The notes: a model not told the origin generated them from the letters alone. DNA of 64,000 bases from Pseudomonas sp. B21-015 (GCF_024749285.1 NZ_CP087196.1:3596001-3660000), one strand, 5' to 3'. Shown: positions 27,692 to 37,730, numbered from the stretch's first letter. Made by a program: numbers and translations.

Positions 27692-28252
27692 TCATAGCTT
27701 TTTATGCTGCTCGACCCACTGCGCATACGCATCGATGAACTTCTGCAAGAACGGCCTGACCGACTCCGACAACTTGCCCGCCTCGTCGAATGCTGAACCG
27801 GCGCCGCCCAGATAGGCTTCCGGCTGCTGCATGCACGGGACATTGAGAAACACCATGGACTGGCGCACGTTGTGGTTGGCTCCAAACCCACCGACGGCCC
27901 CCGGTGAAACGCTGATCACCGCACCCGGCTTACCGTTCCAGGCGCTCTTGCCATAGGGGCGCGAACCCACGTCGATCGCGTTTTTCAACGGTGCCGGAAC
28001 CGAACGGTTGTATTCCGGGGTCACGAACAGCACCGCGTCGGATGAGCTCACTTGTTGTCGGAAAGTGCTGTAGGCTTGCGGCGGTGACTCGCCATCGATG
28101 TCTTCGTTGTAGAGTGGCAAATCGCCGATCTCGACGATATTCAACTTCAGATTGGCAGGCGCCAGCTCGGCCAGCGCCAGCGCGACCTTGCGGTTGATCG
28201 ACGCTTTTCTCAGGCTGCCGACCAAAACGGCAATCTCGTAGACGTTGCTCAT
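27692..28252 (-). CDS. NADPH-dependent FMN reductase (flavodoxin-like)
   Basis: A 186-residue flavoprotein. GSLRKASINRKVA near the N terminus is the FMN phosphate loop, TPEYNRSVPAPLKNAIDVGS is the family signature, and SPGAVGGFGANHNVRQ lies near the flavin. Relatives include chromate reductase ChrR and quinone and azo reductases. A role in quinone detoxification or flavin supply is likely, but the substrate is not fixed. Confidence 0.9.
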   Translation of the reverse strand: MSNVYEIAVLVGSLRKASINRKVALALAELAPANLKLNIVEIGDLPLYNEDIDGESPPQAYSTFRQQVSSSDAVLFVTPEYNRSVPAPLKNAIDVGSRPYGKSAWNGKPGAVISVSPGAVGGFGANHNVRQSMVFLNVPCMQQPEAYLGGAGSAFDEAGKLSESVRPFLQKFIDAYAQWVEQHKKL

Positions 28253-28436
28253 GGAAGATTCTCGACTGTCCGATGGGAAGAGCTTCTAGTTATAGATGAT
28301 CAAATGACGATTCAACCAGCGGGCGACGGAAAATCGCCGCCCCTGACAATTTTTTTCCTGTAGGAAAACTTACTTCGCCCAACCACGGTCTACAGAACCG
28401 CAAATTGAGTGATTTATCTCCAGAGGTTCTAAGCAG

Positions 28437-28673
28437 ATGGCAGCAGTACTCGTCGGTCAGTTCCATGCAAGAGACGCGGAAGGCCGCGTTTATTCCGTGC
28501 ATGAGTTCCAGGAATCCACCCCGTCGCACGACGGCCTCGCCGGCTCTGCGCCTGTTACCACCTATAAACTGGCCATTGGCGACCGGGTCAACAAACTCGA
28601 CGACAACGCGTTTGTGCTGGTGCAATCGGGCGTCACCCTCACCCGCGAACCTGAAACGAACGTCGCTTCATAA
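28437..28673 (+). CDS. Small conserved hypothetical protein
   Basis: A 78-residue protein (VLVGQFHARDAEGRVYSVHE, TTYKLAIGDRVNKLDD, FVLVQSGVTLTRE) with alternating beta-strand character and no signal peptide. It resembles small uncharacterised Pseudomonas proteins. An AGAGG ribosome site lies about 12 nt before the ATG. It is monocistronic, with the LysR gene 88 bp downstream. Function unknown. Confidence 0.68.
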   Translation: MAAVLVGQFHARDAEGRVYSVHEFQESTPSHDGLAGSAPVTTYKLAIGDRVNKLDDNAFVLVQSGVTLTREPETNVAS

Positions 28674-28761
28674 CCCGCTGTTATGAGCAGAAGTCATATG
28701 CCCGCACTTGAGTTAGGATTCAGTGACTGACTCCCTCACCTGCTGAACATGGACTTCACGC

Positions 28762-29655
28762 ATGCGTTTACGTCATATCGAAGTGATCCAGGCGCTCTTG
28801 CAGACCGGTCACCTGGGGACCGCCGCCGAATGGCTGCAGTTGCCGGTGGCCGAGGTTGAACGCACGCTGCGTGACGCCGAGGATCAGTTGGGCTTCATGC
28901 TGTTTGCCAGCGTGCGTGGCCGTCTGCAAGCCACGCGTGAGGCGCGGGAGTTACAGGTCGAGATTGCCCGCGTCTACGAAGCCCTTGAGCCGGTCCAGCG
29001 ACTGGCCAGCAGCCTCAAGCAATATTTGGCCCCACCCCTGCGAATCATCTGTACCCCGCCTCTGGCGCAACAATTGTTGCCACAGAGCATCGCGGCCCTG
29101 CGCCGACGCCTCCCCGACGCACCTTGCACCCTCCTGAGCCAGCCGACCCGCGAGATTGTCAGAAGCCTGCTGCTGCGTGAAAGCGATCTGGGCCTGAGCT
29201 TGCACGACCCGGACCACGACGACATCCATTGCCAGGTCATCGCTCAAGGCAAACTCCAGCTGCTGGCGCCCCATGGCTGGCTGCAACCGAAACAGAAGTA
29301 CATCTCGCTGCAAGACCTGGCCGGTCAGTCGATGGTTGGCCTGGAAGGTCACGACCCGCTAAGCCCGGCGCTGGACACCAAGCTGCATGCGTTGCGCCCT
29401 TCCCCGGTCATCCAGACCCGGGTCCAGACTCATCAAATGATGCGCAGCATGGTCGAGGCCGGTGAAGGCCTGGCCATCGTCGACCCGTTTACCGCCCTCG
29501 GCGCCAAATCGGCCGGGCTCGACGCCTGCCCGCTGGCGCCTGCCGTACCGATCAGCGTCTATGCCTTGAGCCTGAAAAACGTCGAGCCCTCCTCGGCGAT
29601 TCAGGCGCTGCTGGACATCATCACGGAACAAGCCGTGGCGATGCTGGCGAGCTGA
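28762..29655 (+). CDS. LysR-family transcriptional regulator
   Basis: A 297-residue regulator. The HTH spans about residues 1-60 (LRHIEVIQALLQTGHLGTAA, LFASVRGRLQATRE). The effector domain then runs from PLRIICTPPLAQQLLP to QMMRSMVEAGEGLAIVDPFT. The first helix is the IEVIQALLQTGHLG type seen in regulators of amino-acid and opine catabolism, but the target is unknown. Its 3' end overlaps the convergent GNAT gene by 35 bp. Confidence 0.88.
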   Translation: MRLRHIEVIQALLQTGHLGTAAEWLQLPVAEVERTLRDAEDQLGFMLFASVRGRLQATREARELQVEIARVYEALEPVQRLASSLKQYLAPPLRIICTPPLAQQLLPQSIAALRRRLPDAPCTLLSQPTREIVRSLLLRESDLGLSLHDPDHDDIHCQVIAQGKLQLLAPHGWLQPKQKYISLQDLAGQSMVGLEGHDPLSPALDTKLHALRPSPVIQTRVQTHQMMRSMVEAGEGLAIVDPFTALGAKSAGLDACPLAPAVPISVYALSLKNVEPSSAIQALLDIITEQAVAMLAS

Positions 29656-30253
29656 GCGGGTTTTCCAGCGGGTTATCGAACAACCGATACCAGAACAATG
29701 CCACTTCGGCGGTGTTCGGGTCGATCCCGCGATAGCGCAGATGATCGGTCCCGCCGACCACATAGCCGCACCGCTCATAAAGCCGGCAGGCCCCCAGGTT
29801 GTTGTTCTGGGTTTCCAGCATGATGCCCGGCAGTTTCTTCTTGCGGCTCCAGAACTGCGCCACGTCCAGCAGCGCCTTGGCCACACCATGACGGCGTGCC
29901 GGAGCATGCACCGCCAACTCATCGATATGAGCGAAACCGTTCCAGTTGGTGCTGACCACCAGATGCCCCACCGGCTCGTCGTCCAGATAGGCCATGAAAA
30001 TCTCGCTGTCGGCGGCATCGCGAAAACTGCTGAACTCCTCGGGATCGATGCCATAACACTTGCGGTACGGGGTAATCGGCGTCACTGGCCACTGCGCCAC
30101 CGGCTTACCGATTTCGGCGGCGCCGTAGGCGGCGACTTCAAAACTGAAATCACTGCCCCAGATATAAGCCGCAAAGCCCTCATCGGCGACACGCACCGAC
30201 AGGCCTGGGTATTTGGGATTCATGACGGGTTGCATACTCGCAAAGGTCCTCAT
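29621..30253 (-). CDS. GNAT-family N-acetyltransferase
   Basis: About 210 residues. The acetyl-CoA site is in ELAVHAPARRHGVAKALLDV (motif A, R-x2-G-x-A form) and the C-terminal part is NNLGACRLYERCGYV. The N-terminal half (VAAYGAAEIGKPVAQWPVTP) is specific to this group. The start is uncertain. ATG at 30253 overlaps the ldcA stop (ATGA), but ATGs at 30235 and 30223 are also possible. Co-transcription with lysine decarboxylase makes a cadaverine or polyamine acetyltransferase an attractive but untested guess. Confidence 0.85.
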   Translation of the reverse strand: MRTFASMQPVMNPKYPGLSVRVADEGFAAYIWGSDFSFEVAAYGAAEIGKPVAQWPVTPITPYRKCYGIDPEEFSSFRDAADSEIFMAYLDDEPVGHLVVSTNWNGFAHIDELAVHAPARRHGVAKALLDVAQFWSRKKKLPGIMLETQNNNLGACRLYERCGYVVGGTDHLRYRGIDPNTAEVALFWYRLFDNPLENPLSSPASPRLVP

Positions 30254-32505
30254 TCCTTGATGCAATCGACGGTGTAGTGCCGTCCATTGCCCTCATCTTC
30301 GTGTTGCAAGCCATGCACATCGGCGACAAACCCGGGGAAGCTACTGTCGAATGTACGGGCAAACTTCAGGTAATCGATGATCGAACGGGTCGACTCGGTG
30401 AAACGCTCGCCGGGCATGATCAACGGGATCCCCGGCGGGTATGGCACCAGCATCACCGCCGCGATCCGCCCGTCCAGAGCATCGATCGAAACGGCCTCCA
30501 CTTCACCGCGTACCAATTGATCATAGGCGTCCGCCGGCTTCATGGCGACTTCCGGCAGCACCGTGTACATGCGTTTGAGGTGTTTGGCCGTGGCGTTGCT
30601 GCGATAACAGGCGTGCAATTGATCGCATAAATCGCGCAAGCCCATGCCTTGATAACGGGCGATATTCTGTTGTGCCACGCACGGCAGGCAGGTGGCCAGG
30701 CTGACGTTGGCGTCGTAACTGCGCTTGAACTCCAGCAACTCGGTCAGCAGCGTGCTCCATTTGCCCTTGGTGATGCCCATGGAGAACAGCACCAGGAACG
30801 AATACAGCCCGGTCTTTTCCACGACCAGCCCACGCTCCCAGAGGAATTTGCTGACCACCGCCGCCGGAATCCCGTGCGCGCTCAGGGCACCGCCCGCCGT
30901 CAAACCCGGCATCACCAGCGTGACCTTGATCGGATCAAGCAGCACGTAGTCGTCGGTCACGCCGCCAAAGCCATGCCAATCGGCATCGGGTTGCAGCAGC
31001 CAGTCCTGGCTGAGCACCCGCTCGATGCTTTCCACCGAGGGCGGCTGCCAGATGGAAAACCACCAATCATCGGCGGCGATATGCTGGCGCAGATTGGCCA
31101 GGGCCCGGCGAAAGCTCAGGGCCTCGTCGAACATTTCCTGCAACAGCGAACGACCGGCCGGCCCTTCCATCATCGCCGAGGCCACGTCCAGCGAAGCGAT
31201 GATGCTGTACTGCGGCGAAGTCGAGATATGCATCATGAACGCTTCGTTGAAACGGTCGCGATCCAGTTGCCGCGCACCTCCGTCCTGAACGTGAATCATC
31301 GACGCCTGGCTGAACGCCGCGAGCAATTTGTGTGTGGAGTGAGTGGTGAACACCAGCGGGCTGTCTTCGCTGCGGGAAGTGCCCATGCCGTAACGGCCGG
31401 TGAAGAACTCGTGGAACGCCGCATAGGCAAACCAGGCCTCGTCGAAATGCAGCACCTCGACGCTATTGCCCAGGCTCTGCTTGATCAGTTCGGCGTTGTA
31501 ACAGAGGCCGTCGTAAGTCGAGTTGGTCACCACCGCCAACTTGACCTTCGGCACGCGGCCCTGGGTCAGCGGGCTGGCGTCGATCTTGGCCTGGATCGAC
31601 TCACGGCTGAATTCACTCAACGGAATCGGGCCGATAATCCCCAGCTCATTGCGCTCCGGGCACAGGTACAGCGGGATCGCGCCGGTCATGATGATCGCGT
31701 GCAACACCGACTTGTGGCAGTTGCGGTCCACCAACACCAGATCATCCCGGGCCACCATGGAATGCCAGACGATCTTGTTGGCGGTCGAGGTGCCATTGAT
31801 CACGAAAAAGGTGTGATCGGCGCCGAAGTTGCGGGCCGCTCGAGCTTCGGCTTCCGCCAAGGGACCGGTGTGATCGAGCAGCGAACCGAGTTCCGGCACT
31901 GACACCGACAAATCCGAACGCAAGGTGTTTTCCCCGAAAAACTGGTGAAACGCCTGCCCCACCGGGCTCTTGTGATACGCCACGCCGCCGCCATGGCCTG
32001 GCGTGTGCCAGGAATAATTGGAGTCGGCGGTATGTTGCACCAGTGCCTTGAAGAACGGCGGCAACAAACCGTCCAGATACTTGCGCGCCGCGCGGGCGAC
32101 CTGACGGGCGAGGAAGGGCACGGTGTCTTCGAACAAATAGAGAATGCCGCGCAGTTGATTGAGCTCAGCCATGGCGTCGGCCGGGGCGTTTTCCAGCGTT
32201 ACCTGCTCGCCCAGGGCGAAGATCGGCAGGTCTGGTGCCCGAACCCGTGCCAGACGGATCAACTCGGCCATGTTCTGTAGAAGATGAGAATGGGTGCTGG
32301 CGTCTTCGGCGGCAATCAACATGCAGGAGAGGCCATGATGGGTCGAAGCGACCAGACGCCCCTCGGTGTAATCGACCGCCGAAACGATACTGAAACCTTC
32401 CTGCTCCAGTTCCCGGGCGATGCCACGCACACGATCACCGGCAACGGTGTCGGCCTTGATGTCGCGGTGGACGATCAGGACCGGGAATTTCAAATCTTTA
32501 TACAT
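30250..32505 (-). CDS. ldcA: Lysine decarboxylase (fold-type I PLP enzyme)
   Basis: A 751-residue enzyme of the arginine/lysine/ornithine decarboxylase family. The N-terminal response-regulator-like wing domain (residues 1 to about 130) precedes the PLP domain. The PLP lysine is Lys393 in HSTHKLL and Asp355 in FDEAW pairs with the PLP ring nitrogen. HTPGHGGG (168-174 region) marks the active-site entrance. The length and the place next to dnaQ match P. aeruginosa LdcA, which makes cadaverine from lysine. The GNAT gene is coupled at its 3' end. Confidence 0.92.
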   Translation of the reverse strand: MYKDLKFPVLIVHRDIKADTVAGDRVRGIARELEQEGFSIVSAVDYTEGRLVASTHHGLSCMLIAAEDASTHSHLLQNMAELIRLARVRAPDLPIFALGEQVTLENAPADAMAELNQLRGILYLFEDTVPFLARQVARAARKYLDGLLPPFFKALVQHTADSNYSWHTPGHGGGVAYHKSPVGQAFHQFFGENTLRSDLSVSVPELGSLLDHTGPLAEAEARAARNFGADHTFFVINGTSTANKIVWHSMVARDDLVLVDRNCHKSVLHAIIMTGAIPLYLCPERNELGIIGPIPLSEFSRESIQAKIDASPLTQGRVPKVKLAVVTNSTYDGLCYNAELIKQSLGNSVEVLHFDEAWFAYAAFHEFFTGRYGMGTSRSEDSPLVFTTHSTHKLLAAFSQASMIHVQDGGARQLDRDRFNEAFMMHISTSPQYSIIASLDVASAMMEGPAGRSLLQEMFDEALSFRRALANLRQHIAADDWWFSIWQPPSVESIERVLSQDWLLQPDADWHGFGGVTDDYVLLDPIKVTLVMPGLTAGGALSAHGIPAAVVSKFLWERGLVVEKTGLYSFLVLFSMGITKGKWSTLLTELLEFKRSYDANVSLATCLPCVAQQNIARYQGMGLRDLCDQLHACYRSNATAKHLKRMYTVLPEVAMKPADAYDQLVRGEVEAVSIDALDGRIAAVMLVPYPPGIPLIMPGERFTESTRSIIDYLKFARTFDSSFPGFVADVHGLQHEDEGNGRHYTVDCIKE

Positions 32506-32654
32506 GAGGCTCGGCGTCCTGAAGCGGCAGACCGTGGCCTGCCAATAACCTCAGGGTAGAGGGTTGGAGCGCATGTGGCGAGCGGGATGCCCTGAAGTGG
32601 GTTGGCGGGCGCACTATCATGTGGCCGGCAATCTCAACATTCAGAATGATTACC

Positions 32655-32776
32655 TGTGGCGAGGGAGCTTGCTCCCGCTGGGCTGCGAAGCAGCCCCCTG
32701 AATTCGCTCAGATACACCGTGCCGGCAGGATTTGCGACTGCTGCGCAGCCGAGCGGGAGCAAGCTCCCTCGCCACA
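32655..32776. repeat. REPIN (GAGGGAGCTTGCTCCCGC type)
   Basis: A second REP class. GTGGCGAGGGAGCTTGCTCC plus GGGCTGCGAAGCAGCCC at the left, with inverted counterparts at the right (CTGCGCAGC, GAGCGGGAGCAAGCTCCCTC). It fills most of the gap between ldcA and dnaQ. Confidence 0.88.
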
Positions 32777-32790
32777 AAAACCCATCAAGA

Positions 32791-33549
32791 TCAGGCCTGA
32801 GCCTTGGCCTCGGCCAATTGCTGCCACAGCGACGGGGCGCCGGCGGATTTGGCGATGGCTTCGAGCCGCGCAACATGCTGGGCCAGATCCTCTTCACTGG
32901 CACGGATGATCCGGGCCGGCTGACGATCGGCCGGCAGGCGACGGATTTCGGTGGCGGAGTTGTCCGCGCCTTCGCCCGAACCATTGCCATCGGACGCATT
33001 ACCGGCCAGCGACAGGCTGGTCTGGCCGCCGGTCATGGTCAGGTAAACGTCGGCGAGAATCTCGGAGTCGAGCAAGGCGCCGTGCAGTTCACGGCCGGAG
33101 TTGTCGACGCCATAGCGTTTGCACAAGGCGTCGAGGCTGTTGCGCTGCCCCGGGTGACGTTCCCGGGCCATTATCAGGGTGTCGAGGATCGTGCAGTGTT
33201 GCGTGATGTCCGCGCGATCATGATGGCCCATCAGGGCAAATTCGTTGTTGATGAAGCCAACGTCGAACGCCGCGTTATGGATGATCAGCTGCGCGCCCTT
33301 GATGAACTCGAAAAACTCATCGGCCACTTCAGTGAAACGCGGCTTGCCCACCAGAAATTCGTTGGTGATGCCGTGGACGCCGATGGCGCCTTCGTCACTC
33401 TCGCGATCCGGTTGCAGGTAAACATGGAAGTGCCGGCCGGTCAGGCGCCGACCGATCAACTCGACACAACCGATTTCGATAATCCGGTGGCCGTCGGTCA
33501 CCGGCATGCCGGTGGTTTCGGTATCGAGTACAACGGATCTGGTGGCCAT
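32791..33549 (-). CDS. dnaQ: DNA polymerase III epsilon subunit (3'-5' proofreading exonuclease)
   Basis: A 252-residue DEDDh exonuclease. ExoI is VLDTETTG (Asp9, Glu11), ExoII is IIHNAAFDVGF and ExoIII is HGALLDSEILADVY. A clamp-binding-like QTSLSL follows the catalytic domain, and a flexible Ala/Gly linker leads to the polymerase-binding C terminus. It proofreads for the replicative polymerase. Unlike E. coli, where dnaQ and rnhA diverge, both are on the same strand here, separated by a REPIN. Confidence 0.96.
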   Translation of the reverse strand: MATRSVVLDTETTGMPVTDGHRIIEIGCVELIGRRLTGRHFHVYLQPDRESDEGAIGVHGITNEFLVGKPRFTEVADEFFEFIKGAQLIIHNAAFDVGFINNEFALMGHHDRADITQHCTILDTLIMARERHPGQRNSLDALCKRYGVDNSGRELHGALLDSEILADVYLTMTGGQTSLSLAGNASDGNGSGEGADNSATEIRRLPADRQPARIIRASEEDLAQHVARLEAIAKSAGAPSLWQQLAEAKAQA

Positions 33550-33633
33550 CAGTGCTCAGCTCTCAACGGGTCAATCGTGCAAAAACGGCGATGTTAACAC
33601 GCTCGCGGGGTCTTTCAGGTACACCGTGTTGCG

Positions 33634-33733
33634 CCCAATCGCGAGCAGGCTCGCTCCCACATCAAACGGGGGGCGCACACTGAATTTGTGCTCCATGGAG
33701 ATCAAATGTGGGAGCGAGCCTGCTCGCGATTGG
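33634..33733. repeat. REPIN (GGGAGCGAGCCTGCTCGC type)
   Basis: Inverted units CCAATCGCGAGCAGGCTCGC and GCGAGCCTGCTCGCGATTGG at the two ends of the dnaQ-rnhA gap. This is the third REP subtype of the window. Confidence 0.9.
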
Positions 33734-33757
33734 CCGCGCCACGGTGCCACGTCGGAA

Positions 33758-34210
33758 TCAAGCCTGCTTGTACCCGCGCACCTCATCCACGCCACGGTTG
33801 GCCAGTTGGTCGGCCCGTTCGTTGCCGTGATGGCCGATGTGCCCGCGCACCCATTTCCAGGTGACGTTGTGGCGGTTGACCTGTTCGTCGAGCAGCTTCC
33901 ACAGGTCGGCGTTTTTCACCGGTTCCTTCGCCGCGGTTTTCCAACCGCGCTTCTTCCAGTTGGCCATCCACTCGTTGATGCCTTTCATCACATATTGGGA
34001 GTCGGTCACCAGCAGCACGTCGCAGGAGCGTTTGAGTTCTTCCAGGCCACGGATCGCGCCCATCAATTCCATGCGGTTGTTGGTGGTGTTGGCTTCGCCG
34101 CCCCAGAGTTCTTTTTCAACGCCCTTGCACACCAGCAACGCGCCCCAGCCGCCTGGGCCAGGGTTGCCCTTACAGGCGCCATCGGTGAAGAGTTCTACGC
34201 TATCGCTCAT
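33758..34210 (-). CDS. rnhA: Ribonuclease HI
   Basis: A 150-residue enzyme that cuts the RNA strand of RNA-DNA hybrids (R-loops, primers). Catalytic acidic residues are visible in [33 protein letters not shown] and a C-terminal Asp ([10 protein letters not shown]). The basic protrusion ([17 protein letters not shown]) is intact. The length is standard. It lies downstream of the methyltransferase gene on the same strand. Confidence 0.97.
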   Translation of the reverse strand: MSDSVELFTDGACKGNPGPGGWGALLVCKGVEKELWGGEANTTNNRMELMGAIRGLEELKRSCDVLLVTDSQYVMKGINEWMANWKKRGWKTAAKEPVKNADLWKLLDEQVNRHNVTWKWVRGHIGHHGNERADQLANRGVDEVRGYKQA

Positions 34211-34302
34211 GCCAATCTATCCAGAAAATGCGGTGGCTCGCCGATCGGTGACCGACGATGCCCGAGGCCGGGGCATACCCGACCGGGAATATAAAAAGTG
34301 TA

Positions 34303-35061
34303 TTACGGCTCAAGGTGACGACGGTTGACCTTGGCCATCGGCAGCGGAATCAGCTTGCCCATCGGCTCGCGTCGTTCCTGACGCACCGGCCGCAGGCCCA
34401 CCACGATCTTGCGCGCGACTAATAAATAGAAGCCGCCACCCGACAATTGCCAGTCACCGGCCTTGCGTTCCCAACCGGCCAGACGGGCTTGCCAGGCAGG
34501 CGACGCAAGCGGCGGACGATAGCACCCGAAGCGGCGTTTCTCCAGCGCGAAGCCCAGCAGGTTCAACCAGTCACCGACCCGCGACGGCGAAATGCAGCGG
34601 GCCTTGCGCAAGGCGTCATGAGCGAACACACGACGCAGGCCCCAACAGCTCCAGGGGTTGATCCCGATAATCAGCAGATGCCCGCCGGGGCGCACGCTGC
34701 TCGCCGCTTCACGCAGCAAACCGTGGGGCGACAGGCAGAAATCCAGCCCATGCTGCAACACCACCACATCGGCGGCGTGCTCGCTCAACGGCCAGGCCTG
34801 CTCTTCGCAAACAATCTCGACCCCCGGCAATGGCGCACCGAGCCGTACATTGCGCTGGACCTGCGGCGCCGACGGTGGCGTCTGCGCCGAGGGGCCGTAA
34901 TGCACCAGGTAGCCGCCGAAGAAGCGCCCCAACTCGTCTTCGAGCATGCGCCGTTCTTCGTCCAGCAGAAATTGCCCGATGGGGCCGGACAGCCATTCAC
35001 GGGCCGCGCTGATCAATGCCAGCCAGTCAGGATCAGCCTGAGCGAACGCTTTATCGGTCAT
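34303..35061 (-). CDS. Class I SAM-dependent methyltransferase
   Basis: A 252-residue protein with a methyltransferase-11-like core: the acidic end of strand 2 ([10 protein letters not shown]), [17 protein letters not shown] around motif II-III, and [19 protein letters not shown] in motif IV-VI. It is divergent from gloB and upstream of rnhA, the conserved pseudomonad order. I chose the ATG at 35061 with GGAG 7 nt upstream over the ATG at 35073. The substrate is unknown. Confidence 0.85.
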   Translation of the reverse strand: MTDKAFAQADPDWLALISAAREWLSGPIGQFLLDEERRMLEDELGRFFGGYLVHYGPSAQTPPSAPQVQRNVRLGAPLPGVEIVCEEQAWPLSEHAADVVVLQHGLDFCLSPHGLLREAASSVRPGGHLLIIGINPWSCWGLRRVFAHDALRKARCISPSRVGDWLNLLGFALEKRRFGCYRPPLASPAWQARLAGWERKAGDWQLSGGGFYLLVARKIVVGLRPVRQERREPMGKLIPLPMAKVNRRHLEP

Positions 35062-35126
35062 TGCATTCTCCAAAGCGCCAGGAAGTTCTAAGATGCACCA
35101 TTGTTTTCCGCTTGGCGAATCCGACG

Positions 35127-35894
35127 ATGATACAGATCAGTGCCCTGCCCGCGTTCACCGACAACTACATCTGGTTGCTACAAGACCACAGCACCCAGCG
35201 CTGTGCCGTGGTCGATCCGGGCGATGCCGCGCCAGTACAGGCCTGGCTCGCGGCACACCCGGGTTGGGTGTTAAGCGATATTCTGATCACTCATCACCAT
35301 CATGACCATGTCGGCGGCGTCGAGCGGCTGAAAAAAGCGACAGACGCGACCGTCTATGGCCCGGCCAGCGAAACCATCCCGGCGCGGGACGTGGCCCTCA
35401 AGGACAACGACCGCATCAGCGTGCTGGGCTGGGACTTCGAGGTCATCGAAGTGCCGGGCCATACCCTCGGGCACATCGCCTTCTATCGCCTGGGCCATTT
35501 GTTTTGCGGCGACACCCTGTTCGCCGCCGGTTGCGGACGCCTGTTCGAAGGTACGCCCGAGCAAATGCATCACTCGCTGAGCCGCCTCGCGGCGCTGCCC
35601 GAAGACACGCTGGTCTACTGTACCCACGAATATACCCTGAGCAATCTGAAGTTTGCCGTGGCGGTCGAACCGGGTAACCCCGATACCCTCGAGCGGCTGG
35701 CCAACGTCACCCGACAACGGGAAGCCGGAACCATGACACTGCCTTCGACACTGGCGCTGGAAAAGCTCACCAATCCGTTTTTGCGTACCGGCGAAACATC
35801 CGTTAAAGAAAAAGTGGACGAACGGAACGGAACCAATAACCGGGCTCCGGGTGCGGTTTTTGCTGCTCTTCGGGCTTGGAAAGATACGTTCTAA
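35127..35894 (+). CDS. gloB: Hydroxyacylglutathione hydrolase (glyoxalase II)
   Basis: A 255-residue metallo-beta-lactamase-fold enzyme that hydrolyses S-D-lactoylglutathione to lactate and glutathione in methylglyoxal detoxification. THHHHDH (55-61) is the dimetal-site motif, with further ligands in [21 protein letters not shown] and YCTHEYT. The C-terminal glutathione-binding part (NPFLRTGE) is present. I chose the ATG at 35127 since the mature N terminus [10 protein letters not shown] is the family's. Confidence 0.96.
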   Translation: MIQISALPAFTDNYIWLLQDHSTQRCAVVDPGDAAPVQAWLAAHPGWVLSDILITHHHHDHVGGVERLKKATDATVYGPASETIPARDVALKDNDRISVLGWDFEVIEVPGHTLGHIAFYRLGHLFCGDTLFAAGCGRLFEGTPEQMHHSLSRLAALPEDTLVYCTHEYTLSNLKFAVAVEPGNPDTLERLANVTRQREAGTMTLPSTLALEKLTNPFLRTGETSVKEKVDERNGTNNRAPGAVFAALRAWKDTF

Positions 35895-35993
35895 GCAGCC
35901 TGCCCGGTGGTACAAAAATTCTGAATGGTTGACCGCAGGGGGTACGCTTTCTAGAATCGCCCGACATTTTTGCCCGGAACTTACTTCCAGCCA

Positions 35994-37448
35994 ATGTCGT
36001 CATCTACTCGCAAAGCCATCAATTCAGACGCATTGACCCGCCTGGCTCAAGCCATCGCGGTGGCTGTGTCCGCCACTTTGGCGGGCTGTTCCAGCCATGT
36101 GCCGCAGACCGACGCGACACACACCCCGAATATCGCCGCTCGAGCCAAGCAAAAACCGATCTGGCTCAGCGAAAAACCGACACCGCAAATTCCACAGGAC
36201 GTCTGGGAGCGCATGCGCCAGGGCTTCCAGCTACAGGACAACCTGGGCGTCAACCCGCGCATCGAACAACAGCGCCTGTGGTTCGCCAGCAATCCGTCCT
36301 TTCTCGAGAACGCTGGCGAACGCGGCAGCCTCTACATTCACTACATCGTCGAGCGCCTTGAAGAACGCAACATGCCGCTGGAGCTGGCGCTGTTGCCAGT
36401 GATTGAAAGCGCCTACAACCCGATGGCCTATTCCCGGGCCGACGCGGTGGGTCTTTGGCAATTCATCCCGTCCACCGGGCGTTACTTCAACCTGCGCCAG
36501 ACCCGTTTCTATGATGGCCGTCGCGATATCACCGCGTCGACCACCGCGGCCATGGATTACCTGACCCGCCTGCACGACATGTTCAACGGCGACTGGCTGC
36601 TGGCCCTCGCGGCCTACAACGCCGGTGAAGGCACGGTCAGCCGGGCCATCGAGCGCAACGAACGACTCGGCCTGCCGACCGACTACTGGAACCTGCCGCT
36701 GCCAGCGGAAACCCAGGCCTATGTGCCTAAGTTGCTGGCCCTGTCGCAAGTAGTCCTGGCGCCCGAAGCCTATGGCGTGAACCTCAACCCGATCGCCAAC
36801 GAACCGTACTTCCAGGTCGTCGAAATCAACCAGCGCATGGACCTGTCCAAGGTTGCCGCGGTGGCCAATATCGACGAAGACGAACTGTTCCAGCTCAACC
36901 CGGCCTTCAAGCAACGCACCACCATCGACGGCCCCCAGCATCTGCTGGTGCCGACGTCCAAGGCGCAACTGCTGACCGCCAGCCTGTCGACCATGCGCCC
37001 TGAGGAGCTGATCAGTCAGCGACCGCTCAAACCGGTGTTCGAAGGTGCCGACGACAGCGAAATCGCCAGCCTCAAGCGCGCTTACCGGGTCAAGCGCGGC
37101 GACAATCTGGCTACCATTGCCAAGACCAACAAGGTCGACGTCAAAGACCTGCAACGCTGGAACAAGCTGAACGGCAAAAACCTCAAGGTCGGCCAGACCC
37201 TGGTGATGCAGGACACCACCAAGCGCAGTTCCGGGCGCGTCAACACCGTCGTGGCGGCGAACAGCAAAGCCGGCAGCAAGGCAGACAAACAGAAGCCGCA
37301 GACCCAGTACAAGGTCCAGCAAGGCGACTCGTTGTACATGGTTGCCAAGCGCTTCAACGTTGAAATGCAGCACCTCAAGCGCTGGAACCCGCGGGTTGGC
37401 CAGGCGCTGAAGCCGGGGCAGATGCTGACGGTTGCTTCGCCGCATTAA
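35994..37448 (+). CDS. mltD: Membrane-bound lytic murein transglycosylase D
   Basis: A 484-residue lipoprotein that cleaves peptidoglycan glycan strands. The lipobox is LAGC with Cys32, after a somewhat long signal peptide. The SLT catalytic Glu is Glu138 in PVIESAYNP, followed by GLWQFIPSTG and AAYNAGEG. Two LysM repeats lie at the C terminus (about 360-405, YRVKRGDNLATIAK; about 438-482, YKVQQGDSLYMVAK) and bind the wall. It lies 100 bp after gloB. Confidence 0.95.
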   Translation: MSSSTRKAINSDALTRLAQAIAVAVSATLAGCSSHVPQTDATHTPNIAARAKQKPIWLSEKPTPQIPQDVWERMRQGFQLQDNLGVNPRIEQQRLWFASNPSFLENAGERGSLYIHYIVERLEERNMPLELALLPVIESAYNPMAYSRADAVGLWQFIPSTGRYFNLRQTRFYDGRRDITASTTAAMDYLTRLHDMFNGDWLLALAAYNAGEGTVSRAIERNERLGLPTDYWNLPLPAETQAYVPKLLALSQVVLAPEAYGVNLNPIANEPYFQVVEINQRMDLSKVAAVANIDEDELFQLNPAFKQRTTIDGPQHLLVPTSKAQLLTASLSTMRPEELISQRPLKPVFEGADDSEIASLKRAYRVKRGDNLATIAKTNKVDVKDLQRWNKLNGKNLKVGQTLVMQDTTKRSSGRVNTVVAANSKAGSKADKQKPQTQYKVQQGDSLYMVAKRFNVEMQHLKRWNPRVGQALKPGQMLTVASPH

Positions 37449-37472
37449 ACAGCACGCCCTGTCGAGGGGCTT

Positions 37473-37605
37473 TGTGGCGAGGGAGCTTGCTCCCGCTGGG
37501 TTGCGAAGCAGCCCCAAAACCTGAAACCCGGTAATTTCTGACACGCCGCATACTTAGGTTTACGACTGCTTCGCAGCCGAGCGGGAGCAAGCTCCCTCGC
37601 CACAG
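37473..37605. repeat. REPIN (GAGGGAGCTTGCTCCCGC type)
   Basis: Same class as 32655-32776: GTGGCGAGGGAGCTTGCTCC and GGGTTGCGAAGCAGCCC at the left, with TGCTTCGCAGC and GAGCGGGAGCAAGCTCCCTC at the right. It occupies about half of the mltD-ABC gap; the rest holds the importer promoter. Confidence 0.88.
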
Positions 37606-37730
37606 GTTCTGCGATCCGCCGGACTATCACCTCACAATTAACAACGCATTAAGCCCCGTCTTTTTCCTGTCGATACAAGCTGTTACTGTACGGCCCACAA
37701 AGCCCAAGCCGCCTGGATCGGATCTCTGAC

